A DNA stretch of 64,000 bases, taken from positions 42,788,525 to 42,852,524 of the forward strand of contig OZ022340.1 in NCBI GenBank assembly GCA_963989245.1, written 5' to 3'. This stretch comes from Nansenia antarctica. Lineage: Eukaryota > Chordata > Actinopteri > Argentiniformes > Microstomatidae. Shown piece by piece: positions 1 through 11,199 of this stretch; position 1 is the stretch's first letter; each line of letters starts with the position of its first letter. The notes beneath the pieces are model-generated. The model had not been told where the DNA came from, ran no database searches, and saw nothing but the letters and a program-made list of their open reading frames with translations. The position numbers and the translations under genes are program-made.

Positions 1-816
1 CCAGGTCTCTCAATTTATCCTGCAGGTCTGATAATCTTTTAGTTTTTAACTTTTTCAACATAGCCATCCTGGCTATTATCTTCCCCCTGAGGACTGCTTT
101 GGCTGCATCCCACAATATACCAGGGTTCACTTCCCCATTATCGTTGTCCTGTAAGTATGTCCCTAGATCTGTCTCCATGGAGGTTCTAACGGTGGGATCA
201 TTTAACATACCCGTATTTAGCCGCCACAGTGTCTTCCTCTGTCTACCATCTAAATGTAAAGTTAGATAGACCCCAGAGTGATCTGAGAGGTCCCTCTGGC
301 CTATTCTACAGTCTGTCAACCTGTGCAGATCCCTATTATACATAAACACATAGTCTAGTCTTGAATAAGCTGTGTGTCGTGCAGAGTAATAAGTGTATCC
401 TGGGGTGGACCCATGTTTAGAGCGCCATACATCAGCTAATCCCAGGTCGTTAAGTACCTCGTTTATTCGTTTTTCAGTAGAAGTCCGTTTTCTTTTCTTA
501 TTAGTCGTGTCTAACAAAGGGTTAAGAAGTATATTAAAGTCTCCGGCACAGATAAGGGTCCCACGAGTCTCTGATACGATCAAATCAAATACCTTTCTAA
601 AAAACGATAAATCACTACCCGGGGGGGCGTAAACATTAAACAATGTCACCTCTTTCTCATCTATTTTCCCCTTTATCATAACAAACCTGCCCTCCCTATC
701 ATTTAGTTCCGATATGAGTTCAAACCGAACTGAATTTCAAATCAATATAGCGACGCCCCTTTTTTCCCCATTTTTATATGATGAAAAAAAAGTGTTCCTG
801 AACCCCATTTTGAATG
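1..816 (-). pseudogene. L1-type LINE ORF2, endonuclease-domain fragment
   Basis: Read on the minus strand this is the C-terminal part of an L1 apurinic-like endonuclease, the domain that nicks target DNA to start reverse transcription. Visible motifs are FNVYAPPG (about 618-640), GDFN (about 535-550), YSRLDYVF (about 345-368) and SDHSGVYL (about 264-287), followed by the linker towards the reverse transcriptase. The frame is disturbed near 735. The fragment runs off the left edge of the window. Its upstream part is cut off at about 816, where the 3' tail of another LINE begins. The missing N-terminus is not found beyond that LINE, so this is a remnant and not a simply interrupted element. Confidence 0.75.
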
Positions 817-832
817 AATGAATGAATGGTCT

Positions 833-1212
833 TTATTGTCATTGATATAGTACAGGTACCAAACAACGAAATTTGGGAAGGGGGGCTCCCCTGGTGCTAG
901 GAAAAAAAAAACTAAAAAACAAGAAGGGAAAGGAGCTGGTTTACATAAATAAAGGCTATGTACACTATCCACTATACTATACAAATAAAACACTGTGCTG
1001 TACTCTATGCTATGCTATACCTATTCTAACATTTCCTATTCTCTGAACCTTATGTACCCTAGGGTTGTCATATTGCACATAGTGTTATTGCACATTCATT
1101 TAAAGTGTCGCAGTTTGCAGGTTTGAAATGTACACATTTGTGTTTCAGTATTACACTTGATTTCAATCTAGTAGCTGCCATCAATTTGTCTAGATTGTCC
1201 AGGGCCTAGAAC
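833..1212 (-). other. 3' untranslated region of the LINE
   Basis: There is no coding signal here. It includes a short A-run (900-909) and AT-rich sequence between the end of the reverse transcriptase reading frame and the TGAA-type tail. Confidence 0.5.
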
Positions 1213-2083
1213 CTAGGTCTTTGCTGTGTTCAGGGCCTGAATGGCCCTGGGGTAGAAGCTGAGCTTCAGTCTGTTTGTCCTTGCGAACATGGTCCTGAAC
1301 CGCCTGTTCGAGGGCAGCCGAGCAAAGTGTTCGTACCCAGGGTGGGATGGGTCTCTGGAGATCTTGGAGGCCTTCCTGAGGCAGCGTGTGTTGTACAGCT
1401 CTTCCAGAGAGGGGAGGGGGGCGCCGGTGATCTTCTGGGCCGATCTCACGACTCTCTGTAGCGCATTCCTCTCTGCGGCTGTGCAGCTGGAGAACCAGAT
1501 GCAGATGCAGTAGGTGAGGATGCTCTCCACTGCGCAGCGGTAGAAGGCCACCAGCATCTCCTGTCCGATGTGGTCTTTCCTGAGGACTCTCAGGAAGAAG
1601 AGCCGCTGTTGTGCCTTCTTGATGATGGCTGCTGTGTTGTTCTTCCAGGACAGGTCATCCTGTATGTGCACCCCCAGGAATCGGAGGGTTGAGACTCTCT
1701 CCACGCTCCCTCCGTCGACAAGCAGGGGCTGGACCTCAGATGTTTTCCTCCTGAAGTCCACAATGATTTCCTGGGTCTTTGACTGGTTCAGCAGCAGGTT
1801 GTTAACCTTGCACAGCTTGCTCAGCTGCTCTACCTCATCCGTGTACGCCGCCTCGTCCCCCCCCGAGATGCAGCCCACCACGGTGGTGTCGTCTACAAAC
1901 GTTACGATGGAGTTGCTGGGGTGGACGGGGGTGAAGTCGTAGGTGTAGAGGTTGTAGAGGATGGGGCTTAGCACGCAGCCCTGGGGGGACCCAGTGCTGA
2001 GTCTGAGGGCTGTGGAGGTGTGGGAGCCCACCCGCACCCTCTGGGGGCGGTCAGACAGGAAGTCCTTGATCCATGCACATAGG
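1213..2083 (-). pseudogene. LINE reverse transcriptase, C-terminal half
   Basis: About 290 residues on the minus strand form the palm and thumb of the LINE reverse transcriptase, which copies the element RNA at the nicked target. Visible motifs are [11 protein letters not shown] (the block before the active site), FVDDTTVVG (catalytic Asp pair), the [10 protein letters not shown] and LRFLGVHI blocks, and the conserved tail ending in RAIQALN. This part is open to its natural stop. It is separated from its N-terminal half by the insertion at 2084-2983, so no full enzyme can be made from this copy. Confidence 0.85.
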
Positions 2084-2983
2084 GGGCCCTATTATGCACT
2101 CCTTAACTTGCCGTCTTAAGTCTTAATTAAGACGCACCGCCAGGTTAAGACCTACCGCCACCTTTATTATACGCTTCATACGCGCTACTGCTATTATGCA
2201 GGTGTCGATAGGCGCCCACACATAAGACGTAAAACTCCCGTGCATATATTGCTCATTGTGGGAGTGTTCATATGTTAATGAAGTGCACTAGGCGCCCCTG
2301 CTATTATGCGATCTGACTTTGCTCCTAGCGCTAAGAAGTGGTTTGAAAAGTTCTTAAGTTTAGACTTCATGCACGTTTTGAAACACGAGCGCGCCTCCGC
2401 GGTTTGCGCATGCATGTGGGCACACATGAACACGCACGTGGCTCCACGGCAAGACATCAATTACGGTCACAGTATAAATGCTTTATTTCAGAAGGGAGAG
2501 GCCAGCGCTGTACAGTATGTTGCCTCCGCATACTGTGCACATACAGTACGAGCATGCCGTGCGTAATATAATGACATCAACATCTGTCATTCCTGCAGTC
2601 TTCCAGCGACCCCTCTGTAATACTTCTCAACTCACAAGCGGAGGTATTGCCGTGTTTATTCAGAAAATAATCATGCACGAGCTTGTTACTTTCTTCTGCA
2701 GAGAAGCGCGCTGACCTCCTTCTTAGGACTTCCATAATAGCATAGCGCTAATGACTCAACGCAGCCGGTTCTTAAAGGGAATGGCACCTGGCACGCTGAT
2801 TGGGTTGATTGAGAAGACGCCCAAAAGACACCCATGACTAATTTCTTTGCTTAGCGCCGGGTTTTAGGCGCCCACTACCGCACGCATAATAGCAAAGTGG
2901 CCTTGACCACGCCTCCACGTCTTAAATTTAGATCTACCGCCTCGTCTTATTGCTTCAAACTTATGAAGTGCATAATAGGGCCC
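2084..2983. mobile_element. Non-autonomous inverted-repeat DNA element (900 bp)
   Basis: The ends are matching inverted repeats: GGGCCCTATTATGCACT at 2084-2100 and its reverse complement at 2967-2983. The block interrupts the LINE reverse transcriptase exactly between two conserved segments, which proves insertion. Beyond the first 17 bases the arms diverge. The core TATTATGC recurs internally on both strands (about 2191, 2301 and 2884), which could be repeated transposase-binding sites. A 14-bp palindrome GTCTTAATTAAGAC lies near 2130. No transposase is encoded. A candidate target duplication is ATAG (2079-2082 and 2984-2987), but the junction is ambiguous by one base and the superfamily is not assigned. 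Confidence 0.75.
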
Positions 2984-3942
2984 ATAGAGTGTGATAGTCC
3001 CAGGTCTAGTAGTTTGGTCACTAGCCTGTCTTGAAGGATGATGTTGAAGGCAGAGCTGAAGTCCACAAAGAGCAGTCTCGCGTAGCTGTTTCCCCTCTCC
3101 AGGTGGGATAGAGTGGAGTGGAGAGTCGTCGCGATGGCGTCCTCTGTGGACCTGTGGGCTCTGTAGGCGAACTGGTATGGATCCAGGTTGGGCGGGAGGC
3201 GTGTGACTATGTGGGCCCGGACTAGTTTCTCGAAGCACTTCATGATGATTGGTGTGAGTGCCACCGGGCGGTAGTCGTTTAGGCAGCTCACCGTGCTTTT
3301 CTTCGGGACTGGGATGATAGTTGAGGTTTTCAGGCAGGGTGGGATGGTGGCCTGGGACAGGGACTGGTTGAAGATGTTGGTGAAAACCCCGGCCAGCTGG
3401 TCGGCGCAGTCCCTCAGCACCCGTCCCAGGACGCCATCCGGCCCCGAGGCTTTCCTGGGGTCCACCGCCTTCAGCACGCGTCTCACTTCATGCTCTGTGA
3501 GGGTGAGGCTGCTGAGAGCTGGAGAGAGTGGTGTTTGTGTTGTGGTTACCTCCGTACGCCCCTCGTCGAACCGGGCGTAGAAGGAGTTCAGCTTTTCCGC
3601 CAGCAGGGGGTCGTCCTCTGAGGCTGTGAGCCTGTTGGCTCTGAAGTTTGTCATGTGCTGAACCCCCTGCCACATCCGCCTGGAGTCGTTGCTCAGGAAG
3701 CATTCCTCAATCTTCTCTCTGTGGTCTGCCTTGGCCTCTCGGATGCCGCGCTTTAGGTTTGCCCTGGTGGTGCTGTACAGCAGTGTGCCCTTCCCTGCGA
3801 GAAAGGCGTTGTCCCTCTCATTGATCAGTTTTTGGACCTTCCCAGTCATCCATGGCTTCGTGTTGGGGTAGACCCGGACCCGTTTGTCCACGGTGACTGA
3901 GTTGGTGCAGTTCACTATGTGGTTCAGAACCGACGACGTGAA
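2984..3942 (-). pseudogene. LINE reverse transcriptase, N-terminal half
   Basis: This minus-strand open stretch encodes the linker and fingers/palm start of the same LINE. Visible are KASGPDGVLGRVLRDCA, the PVPKK block followed by LNDYRPVALTPIIMKCFEKL, the QFAYRAHRSTEDA block and LLFVDFSSAFN, which carries the first catalytic aspartate. The frame is open through about 3915 and then runs into the inserted element at 2983. It is in a different frame from the endonuclease stretch upstream. Confidence 0.85.
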
Positions 3943-4727
3943 CTGTTCCAGGTCCTCATGCTCATATTCCTGCCATGAGGTGTCATTTAGGCAGATCTGC
4001 AGTGGAGCAGACCCTTCTGGCAGACCCTTCTGACAGTCTTAGTGGTGATGGGAGCACTTTTCCTCATGGTAGTGTAGGCTGGGATCAGGAGGATTGACAC
4101 ATGGTCAGACATGCCTAGATGAGCTAGCGGTCTAGCCTTGTAAGCACGCTTGATGTTGGTGTATACCTTATCCAGTGTTTTTTCTCCTCTTGTTGCACAT
4201 TTAACATGCTGATAGAACTTGGGTAGTACTGCCTTCAGGTCGGCATGATTAAAATCTCCGGCTATAATGTGAACTGCCTGTGGGTCCGCGCTTTGTTGAC
4301 CGCTGATGACGTCATATAGCCGGGCCAATGCTAAGCTACCATCTGCATTAGGTGCAATGTAAACGCTTGTAATATACACTGCATTGAATTCCCTCGGGAG
4401 GTAAGTGGGTCGGCATTTAACAGTCAAGTATTCCAGGTTTGGGGAACAGTGGCTACTTACAGTTTTCGTGTTTAAGCACCAGCTATCCTTCGTAGATATA
4501 ATGATCCCACCTCCGCGGGTCTTTCCGCTAAGCAAAGTCCGGTCTGCCCGGTGAAGGGTCCGTCCTTCCAGGCTAACCGCGGAGTCCAGGATATTGTCAT
4601 TTAGCCAGGTTTCAGTGAGAATAATCACACAGCTATCTCCCACGATGTTAGTTTTGGCGACCTGTAGTCTCAATTCGTCCATCTTATTAGCCAGGGACCT
4701 GACGTTGGATAGGAAAATACTCGGCAA
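3943..4727 (-). pseudogene. LINE endonuclease domain (APE type)
   Basis: This minus-strand reading frame carries the endonuclease of the same LINE. Visible are ILTETWLND (metal-binding Glu), SVYIAPNAD, IIAGDFNHAD (catalytic Asp/Asn pair) and LGMSDHVSILL (the SDH motif), in the usual order. The end of the frame is broken by a 13-bp tandem duplication (GCAGACCCTTCTG at 4007-4019 and again at 4020-4032). This shifts the reading frame just before the linker to the reverse transcriptase. Confidence 0.85.
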
Positions 4728-5040
4728 AGCTGGCTTATCCGGGCTCCGTCTCAGCCTGGCTAGCAGGCCTCCCCTTACTCTTGTTTACGGTCTCGCCTCC
4801 GCCGCTTGCGCCTTAGAGCTGGGATCGCGTAATATTTTTCACCCGGCGCCCGGGCAACGTTGAGTGGAATCCTCCATTGTTTCAAGAACTCCGCCGTAAC
4901 AGTCCCCTCGTTTTTCGCACCAACTTCTAGTAAATCTAGTCTGCTGTAGGTACTATTTACACAACCGTTCCCTATAAGTACTAAAATAAAAATGTACATA
5001 CAAATGTACTTAAAAACACTAAAAAACACCAGTGTTGAAG
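4728..5040 (-). other. 5' part of the LINE (leader and N-terminal leader peptide)
   Basis: Upstream of the endonuclease an open stretch (about 4775-5044, minus) encodes a basic segment, with RRKRRRRDRK near its end, that may belong to the protein N-terminus. It is shifted in frame relative to the endonuclease near 4780. The 5' end meets the 5' end of the sense L1 at about 5040, so the two LINEs are head to head. Confidence 0.4.
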
Positions 5041-5088
5041 CCACTCCAAGCCTCGCGTCTCAGTAGCGCGCCGCCATTTGTATGTATG

Positions 5089-5869
5089 CCACCAAAGACA
5101 CGCTCTATGCCTGAGATGGAGAAACTACAAGCAACGCTGGATACACTCGTGGCATCGAACACTAATCTCACCAGAAAAATTGATAAACTGGACACACTTT
5201 CGAACAAAATAGACAATCTGAGCATATCAGTGGCGTCCATCGGTAACCGGCTGGATAAAACCGAAGCCGACATGCTCATACAAAGCAACAAGCTGGATGT
5301 GCAAGGTTCCAAAATTGAATCCCTGGAAAAGAAATTAGCGGATGCTATCAATGAGATTGACTTTCTCGAGAACCGATCCAGGAGGAATAATCTCCGCTTG
5401 TTACACCTACCTGAGAAGAGCGAGGCTGGCTACACCATGGCGGCTTACCTGGCGAAGACCCTCTCGGATCTTCTAACCATTCCATTACAGGAGGAGGACA
5501 TAGAAATCGCCCATAGAATCGGTGCCCTGGGTGAGGAACATACCAGGCCCCGCACGGTGATTTTTAAACTGCACCATCTCCAGAAGAAGTTCTGCATCCT
5601 GGAAGCTGCCGGAAAATGCAAGGAGCTGAGGCTCAGGGGTCTTCCAGGCGTGAAGCTGAACATCACTGTTGACATGTCGGTCCGCCGGAGGAAGCAGCGA
5701 GACCAATACTGGCCGATTCGGCAGCAGCTCCATGACAAGGGGATCAGGACCAGAGTCCGGGACCCAGCGACCCTCTGCGAATGAAGCCCTGAAGTTCGAG
5801 AGCCTAGAAGAAGCTACTACTGATTTAAAACGTAGATACCCTGACATAGATTTCGCTAAAAAGGTTTAA
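5089..5869 (+). pseudogene. L1 ORF1 (RNA-binding nucleic acid chaperone)
   Basis: ORF1 proteins trimerise and coat the L1 RNA to form the retrotransposition particle. The ATG at 5089 is preferred because the chain from there starts with a basic head (MPPKTRS). About 100 residues of heptad-type coiled coil rich in Leu, Ile and Asn follow. Then comes the RRM-like start RRNNLRLLHLPE and a C-terminal segment with IAHRIG and the KGIRTRVRDPATL block. The frame stops at 5784. The expected C-terminal end (SLEEATTDLKRRYPDIDF) continues in another frame to 5869, so there is one frameshift near 5770. The start may be a few codons off because the frame is open upstream. Confidence 0.8.
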
Positions 5870-6285
5870 TTTTAGTAGGCTAAAAACCTGCTCTTCGGGG
5901 TAATAGGCATGCCTCATCTTCCATTCTAAGCCTAAACGTGTTATAGCCTATATATATTCTTGTTTTTCATCTCCGAGACCTATGCATTTTGAGGCTGGGT
6001 AAGTTAGTTTATATTATTTCATTGTTGTTGAAATGGACACTTATCTATATTATTTCATCATGATGTTAGTTGATCAGCGCTTGAAAGTAGGCTATAGGCT
6101 TTAAACTGCTGTTTTTTGTGGTTGTTGTTCACGGTTGTTTTGTTGCTATTTTTGTTTTCCCAGTATCTTTCATTACGGCCCTGCCTAAGGTTGTGTATTC
6201 TCTACTCTGTGTAGATCAACGGGCCGTATTGGTTTACCTAAAGTAAAGGACTTTTTTTTTTGTTATGATCAATTTATTCCTCCCC
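5870..6285 (+). other. L1 inter-ORF region, first part
   Basis: This AT-rich sequence without coding signal lies between L1 ORF1 and the SINE insertion. It has T-runs (about 6251-6261), and I see no other element in it. Confidence 0.5.
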
Positions 6286-6701
6286 TGTGCCCCGCGGTGG
6301 TGTAGCGGTCTAAGCACTGGCCACTAGTGCATGCTGCCCACCGGGGACTGGGTTCGAATCCCAGCTCGCCAGATCCGGATATGGCTGGGGCACACACGGG
6401 GAGCGGCATATTGGGCGGCCGCTCCCGAGGGCGGTATAGGAGTATTTCCGGACAAGGATCCGTCGCGCAACAGCGCCCCCGGGGTGCCGGAAAAACAGGT
6501 GCTGGGCTCGAGGAGCCAGTCAGCTAGTCTGCCTGGCGGCCTCTTCTGGGACTGCCGGCCACGGGGTCGTGCGACGGATCCTTCGCAATAGGCAGGGGAT
6601 AATTGGATGCTAGGTTGGGTTCAATTGGCTACCAAATTGGGTGAAAAAGGGATAAAATCTGAAAAACTAATTTAAAAAAATAAAAATAATTATTCCGCCC
6701 C
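6274..6701 (+). repeat. Target-site duplication flanking the SINE
   Basis: TTATTCCTCCCC at 6274-6285 is repeated as TTATTCCGCCCC at 6690-6701, with one mismatch. The pair brackets the SINE and is the length expected from LINE-driven insertion. Confidence 0.7.
6286..6689 (+). mobile_element. tRNA-derived SINE
   Basis: The head looks like a tRNA: GGTGGTGTAGCGGTCTAAGC (box A region, from about 6296) and GGTTCGAATCCCAGC (box B, from about 6351) form the internal RNA polymerase III promoter. A GC-rich body of about 200 bases follows, then an A-rich tail (about 6671-6690). With its 12-bp target duplication it is a complete insertion. SINEs are copied by the machinery of a LINE; the 3' tail gives no safe clue to which one. 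Confidence 0.75.
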
Positions 6702-7040
6702 CTTGGAGTTTTTTTTTCTCTCTAGGGACTCGCCTTCTAGTAATGGGTGGGAGGGTTAGGATTGCATGGGTTATCCATGTAGGATGTTGTTGTTCTTTTT
6801 GTGTTGTCTTGTGGTGTGTGTGTGTGTATTTGTTGGTTCTACTCGCTGCTCTGGTGTGCGTGTGTGTGTGTGTGTGCGCGTGTGGAGGCTGCGTGTGTGC
6901 GTGTGCGTGCGTGTCTGGCTGCATGTGGGTATGTGTGTGTATGTGTGTGTGTGTGCGGGAGGGGGGGGGGGTACAGGTCTTGCTCTGCCAGTTTTTTTTT
7001 TTTCCAGCTCATATTGTGCCTTGCATATACCACCATCTAA
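6702..7040 (+). repeat. L1 inter-ORF region, second part, with GT-rich microsatellite
   Basis: From about 6810 to 6960 the sequence is an imperfect (GT)n/(GTGC)n array, followed by a G-run (6961-6970) and a T-run near 6990. This is low-complexity DNA; the open frames across it on either strand are compositional and are not genes. Confidence 0.7.
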
Positions 7041-10000
7041 ATGACTAAGATAACAGTGTTTTCCTTTAATGCACGTGGCCTTAATTTACCACATAAACGT
7101 ACAAGTTTTTTGGATGTGTTAAGAAGAGAGAAAGTGGATATAGCCATGGTTAGCGAGACCCACTTGCTGCAGAGGGATGTCCATAAACTAAAAGATAAAC
7201 ATTATATGGTGAAGGCAAGTTCATCAGCCCTAAACAAAACGAAGGGAGTAGTAATCCTTGCTCGCCGTAATTTTCAGTTAACTAACTTAGGTGTAGGGGG
7301 CGATTTAGATGGAAGAATTACTTATATGAAAACCATTATTGAAAATAAGAAAATAGCCTTTTTGTCTATTTACGCGCCTAACAGTTATGATTCGGATTTT
7401 TATACACGCCTATCTAATATCATGCATGACCTGGTAGAATACCGTTTAATAATTGGGGCAGACTTTAATGCAGTTTTGGACCACTCAGCAGATAGGACAG
7501 CTTCTGTAGAGGGCAGTGACCAGAGAGCAGCGTCTGGTGCATTACACAAATGGGCCCAGGAATTTTCTGTTATGGACATATGCCGTGTTATTAATCCAAA
7601 CAAACGAGACTACTCCTTTTTTTCCGGAAGACATCATACATTCTCCAGAATTGATTTTATTTTCGCCTCGAAGAATCTTCTCGAAAAGGTAAGCGCAGAT
7701 ATGCTGCCTCTCGCCTTCTCTGATCATAAGGCAGTTATCTGCAGGGCCAAATTATCAGAAACGCGCGACCGTGCGCCGCGCTGGCGTCTAAACACATCTT
7801 TATTGCATAATGACAGCTTTGTGGAACAACTTCAAACTGGTCTGGCTGAATTTATTTTGCTCAATGAGCACTCAGTAGAAGATCCTCGGATACGATGGGA
7901 CTCTGTGAAGGGTTATATTAGGAGTAATTGTATATCTTTTGCCTCTCATTTGAACAAGGCACGTCACCGTAGAACCCTTGAACTGGAACATGAATTCGGT
8001 CAACTTGAGAGAGACATGCACAGTAACACTACCCCTGAATCAATCATACAAGGAAACTAAATAAAGGATGAGCTGAACTCCTTGTTGCGACAGCGAGCTG
8101 AATTCCTCATTCAACGTTCACGCCGGAATCATTATTTCGAAGGTGCCCGCCCCAGCCGATCTCTTGCCATCAGCCTCCGTGCCAGTGAGAATTTTGCGAA
8201 TATTTCATGCATCAAAACACTAGAGGGAGACCTAGTAACAGATCCCAAAACAATTAATTCAACCTTCCGCTCTTTTTATTCCAAGTTATACAACTCCGAA
8301 GTATCTTATGATTCATCTAAATCAGATGCTTTCCTTAACAATCTCAATCTTCCTAAATTGCTGCCGCAGGATGCCATATCTCTGGATAAACCCATTACTT
8401 TAATTGAATTAAAAAATGCTTTACACAAGCTTAACAAAGGTAAATCACCTGGGTTTGATGGCATCCCTCCAGAATTTTATTTAACATTTTGGTCTCAACT
8501 TGGCCCTATACTTTTAAAGATGATTAATCATGCTATGTTTAGTGGAGCCTTTTCCAGAGATGTTAACACCGCTACTATAACATTGCTTCACAAAAAAGGC
8601 AAAGATCCAACTGAGTGCGCAAATTACCGTGCTTTGTCACTCTTGAATGCAGACATAAAAGTGTTTGCAAAAGTGTTGGCACTTAGACTGGAGCCATTCA
8701 TGAACAAACTTATACATCCGGATCAAACCGGATTCATGAAATCCAGATTATCCTCAGATAATGTACGCAGGCTCTTGCATATCATTGATGCTTCTGCTGA
8801 TAATGCTACTCCCTGTGCGGTCCTTTCTCTGGATGCAGAGAAAGCTTTTGACCGTCTGGAGTGGCACTACCTATGGTCTGTTCTCCAGCTTATGGGTTTC
8901 GGGACAAATTTCACCAACATGATAAAGACCCTTTATTCCTCTCCTTCAGCTATGGTTATGACTGGGAATGTGTGTTCCTCTTTATTTCCTGTCGGACGCT
9001 CCTCGCGCCAAGGCTGCGTTTTTTCTCCACTTTTGTTCACTTTATCTTTGGAGCCTTTAGCCCAGGCTGTGCGTCAGTCACCCCACATTCCGATAACTGC
9101 CCATGGCATGGATCATTATATCTCACTTTATTGTGACGACATTCTACTCTATCTTGGTGATGCCGTAAATTCAACCCCACATCTTTTATCTATTTTTCAC
9201 CAGTATGGGAGCATTTCCGGTTATAAAATTAACTGGTCCAAGTCGGCTTTCCTTCCCATCAATGAGGCCTCAAGGCAGGCATCACTACCATCAGATATCC
9301 CAGTGGTTGACCATTTCAAATATCTAGGTTTATCAATCTATCCATCACTACAAACTACAATACCTTATAATTATATCTCTACCTTGAAACAAGTGGAGAC
9401 GGATCTGGAGCGCTGGTCATCTATTCCCAACTCTTTCCGATCTAGAGTTTCCATTATTAAGATGAACATCTTGCCCCGGGTTAACTTCTATGCTCCCCTT
9501 GGCTCCACCTGCTGGACACTGGGACAAATGACATAAATTGGTCTCCAGGTATGTCTGGAAAGGGAAACGCCCACGGATGAAAATGTCCACTCTGCAGAAA
9601 CACACATCCTCTGGTGGTCTTGGATTGCCTAATTTCCTGTTTTATTTTTGGTCAACAACCCTTCGTGCTCTTCACACCTGGCTCAACCCAGATGCACAAG
9701 TAGCCTGGCGATCTCTGGAGGAGAAGTTGGTGAGCCCACATAGGCTTCAGGATGTTATCTATTCTAACATTCCTCTCAAAACCTGTAAATCCAAGTTTGG
9801 CCCTTTAATCTCTCATCTTGTCGCCACATGGAGAACTGTAGAAATGCAGGCCAACATTCATCTGAAGTTCCATCCTTACATTCCGTTATTTAATAACTTT
9901 GCCATTTGCTCAGGAGGTCGCCCCATTTCCTTCCCTCAGTGGAGTGGAAAAGGGGTTTACACCCTATCTGACATCACTGTAGGTAATGAATTTAGATCAT

Positions 10001-10785
10001 TTCAAGACCTGCAATCTCACTTTAATTTACCTGGCACCTCTTTCTTTTTCTACCTCCAGCTCCGCAGTGCCCTACGGGCATACGGAGTCCCCTGGGGAGA
10101 AGACTTGAAGGTACATCCCATCCACAAAATGTTTGTTGGTAAACCTACCACAGCCTTAGTCTCTAACCTTTACACACTTATGATCAAATGTGCAGATATC
10201 CCTCTACAAATTAACTTGCGTTGGAGCCATGACCTTTCTATCTCACCATCTACAATCAATTGGACTACGGTTTGGACTAAGATCAACTTAGCATCTCGCA
10301 ACCCCAATCATCAGATGATTCACTATAACTTTGCACACAGGCTATACTGTACACCCTGCAAACTTGTTTTGATGAAATTAACACCCTCGCCAAACTGTCA
10401 GTTATGCTCATTAAACACAACAGGAACTTTCATCCATATGGTGTGGGATTGCCCTGGTGTTAAATCATTCTGGGGTATGGCCATCAATAAGATGTCTGAG
10501 TTTCTTGGGTCCTCTATCCCCTGCTCCCCAATAATTCTACTACTGAATGATTTTACCAGTTTAAATTTATCAATGATGCACCAACGCTGGCTTCTGGTAG
10601 GCCTCACAGCCGCCAAAAAACTGGTAGCTCAGAGGTGGAAAGACCCCCATGACTTGTCCTACCAGCATTGGTTAAACACTGTGTTAGATCTAGCCAAACT
10701 AGAAAGGTCCGTGGCCAGCATGCATGGCGGTCAAGAAAATAATATTAGTTTATGGACTTCCTTTATAGAATGTATGCAGAGGTGA
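7041..10785 (+). pseudogene. L1 ORF2 (endonuclease - reverse transcriptase)
   Basis: This encodes the multidomain L1 enzyme. The endonuclease (7041 to about 7760) shows FNARGL, VSETHL, IYAPN, IGADFNAVLD and FSDHKAVICR. The reverse transcriptase (about 8400-9450) shows [57 protein letters not shown] and the active site YCDDILLYL with both aspartates kept. A C-terminal region with a Cys/His motif (CQLCSLNTTGTFIHMVWDC, about 10398) ends at 10785. Lesions are a TAA at 8058-8060 in frame, a frameshift near 9485-9493 and a TGA at 9529-9531 in the resumed frame. The start ATG at 7041 fits the family. The copy is inactive but only lightly damaged. Confidence 0.9.
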
Positions 10786-10815
10786 TATGCATAACTTATG
10801 GTTATTCCACTAGTA

Positions 10816-10854
<39 letters not shown>

Positions 10855-11150
10855 CCTTCACTTCCATTTTCCTTTCTTTATTCTCTTCTTTCAAAGGCCA
10901 TTCATTATGTTTATAACATTATAGTACTAAAATACTATTATAATAATCTTAAATAGGCTACTATTAATAATTGTAATGGTGTGGGTATTGATATTTGAAT
11001 ATTATAGTATTTAATGTTTTATGTTTATCCTATTATGTTTATTTATTTTATTTGGTGGCATTTATGTTGAGCTGGTTTAAATCCTTCTTGAGGGTTTTTG
11101 GGCGGAGTAAGACCTTGGTGTGGGAGGGTGGGTAGGGGGAATGTATGCAG
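10786..11150 (+). other. L1 3' region with (AT)n run
   Basis: There is non-coding AT-rich sequence after ORF2. It contains a perfect (AT) dinucleotide run at about 10817-10852, then T/A-rich sequence and a G-rich stretch near 11120. No gene is visible. Confidence 0.6.
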
Positions 11151-11199
11151 GTATGAATGTTGTGTATTTTGGTAATTGTTTTGTCATTGTCCTTTGTGT

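Larger units (their letters stand above)
817..5040 (-). mobile_element. CR1/L2/Rex1-group LINE, near full length, interrupted
   Basis: This is a non-LTR retrotransposon on the minus strand. Its 3' end is a short tandem tail of TGAA units (817-832) next to a stretch that recurs in sense at 55945-56036, so that is a family 3' UTR. Reading towards higher coordinates come the reverse transcriptase C-terminal half, a 900-bp inserted inverted-repeat element, the reverse transcriptase N-terminal half, and the endonuclease. The active-site variant FVDD followed by TTVVG is typical of the fish CR1/L2/Rex1 assemblage; I do not choose among these clades. The 5' boundary near 5040 is estimated because the next, divergent L1 begins there without an obvious target duplication. 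Confidence 0.75.
5041..11130 (+). mobile_element. L1-type LINE, nearly full length, decayed
   Basis: This sense L1-like retrotransposon has ORF1 (5089-5869), a long inter-ORF region carrying a SINE (6286-6689), ORF2 (7041-10785) and an AT-rich 3' region with an (AT)n run. All expected domains are present and in order, but ORF1 has one frameshift and ORF2 has two stops and a frameshift. It is therefore a recent but inactive copy. The 3' end is not marked by a clear poly(A) and target duplication; 11130 is an estimate. Confidence 0.75.

Noticed and set aside
6702..7048. Overlapping open frames on both strands in the GT-rich stretch
   Set aside because: They are products of a (GT)n array with repeated Val/Cys or Thr/His and have no protein pattern.
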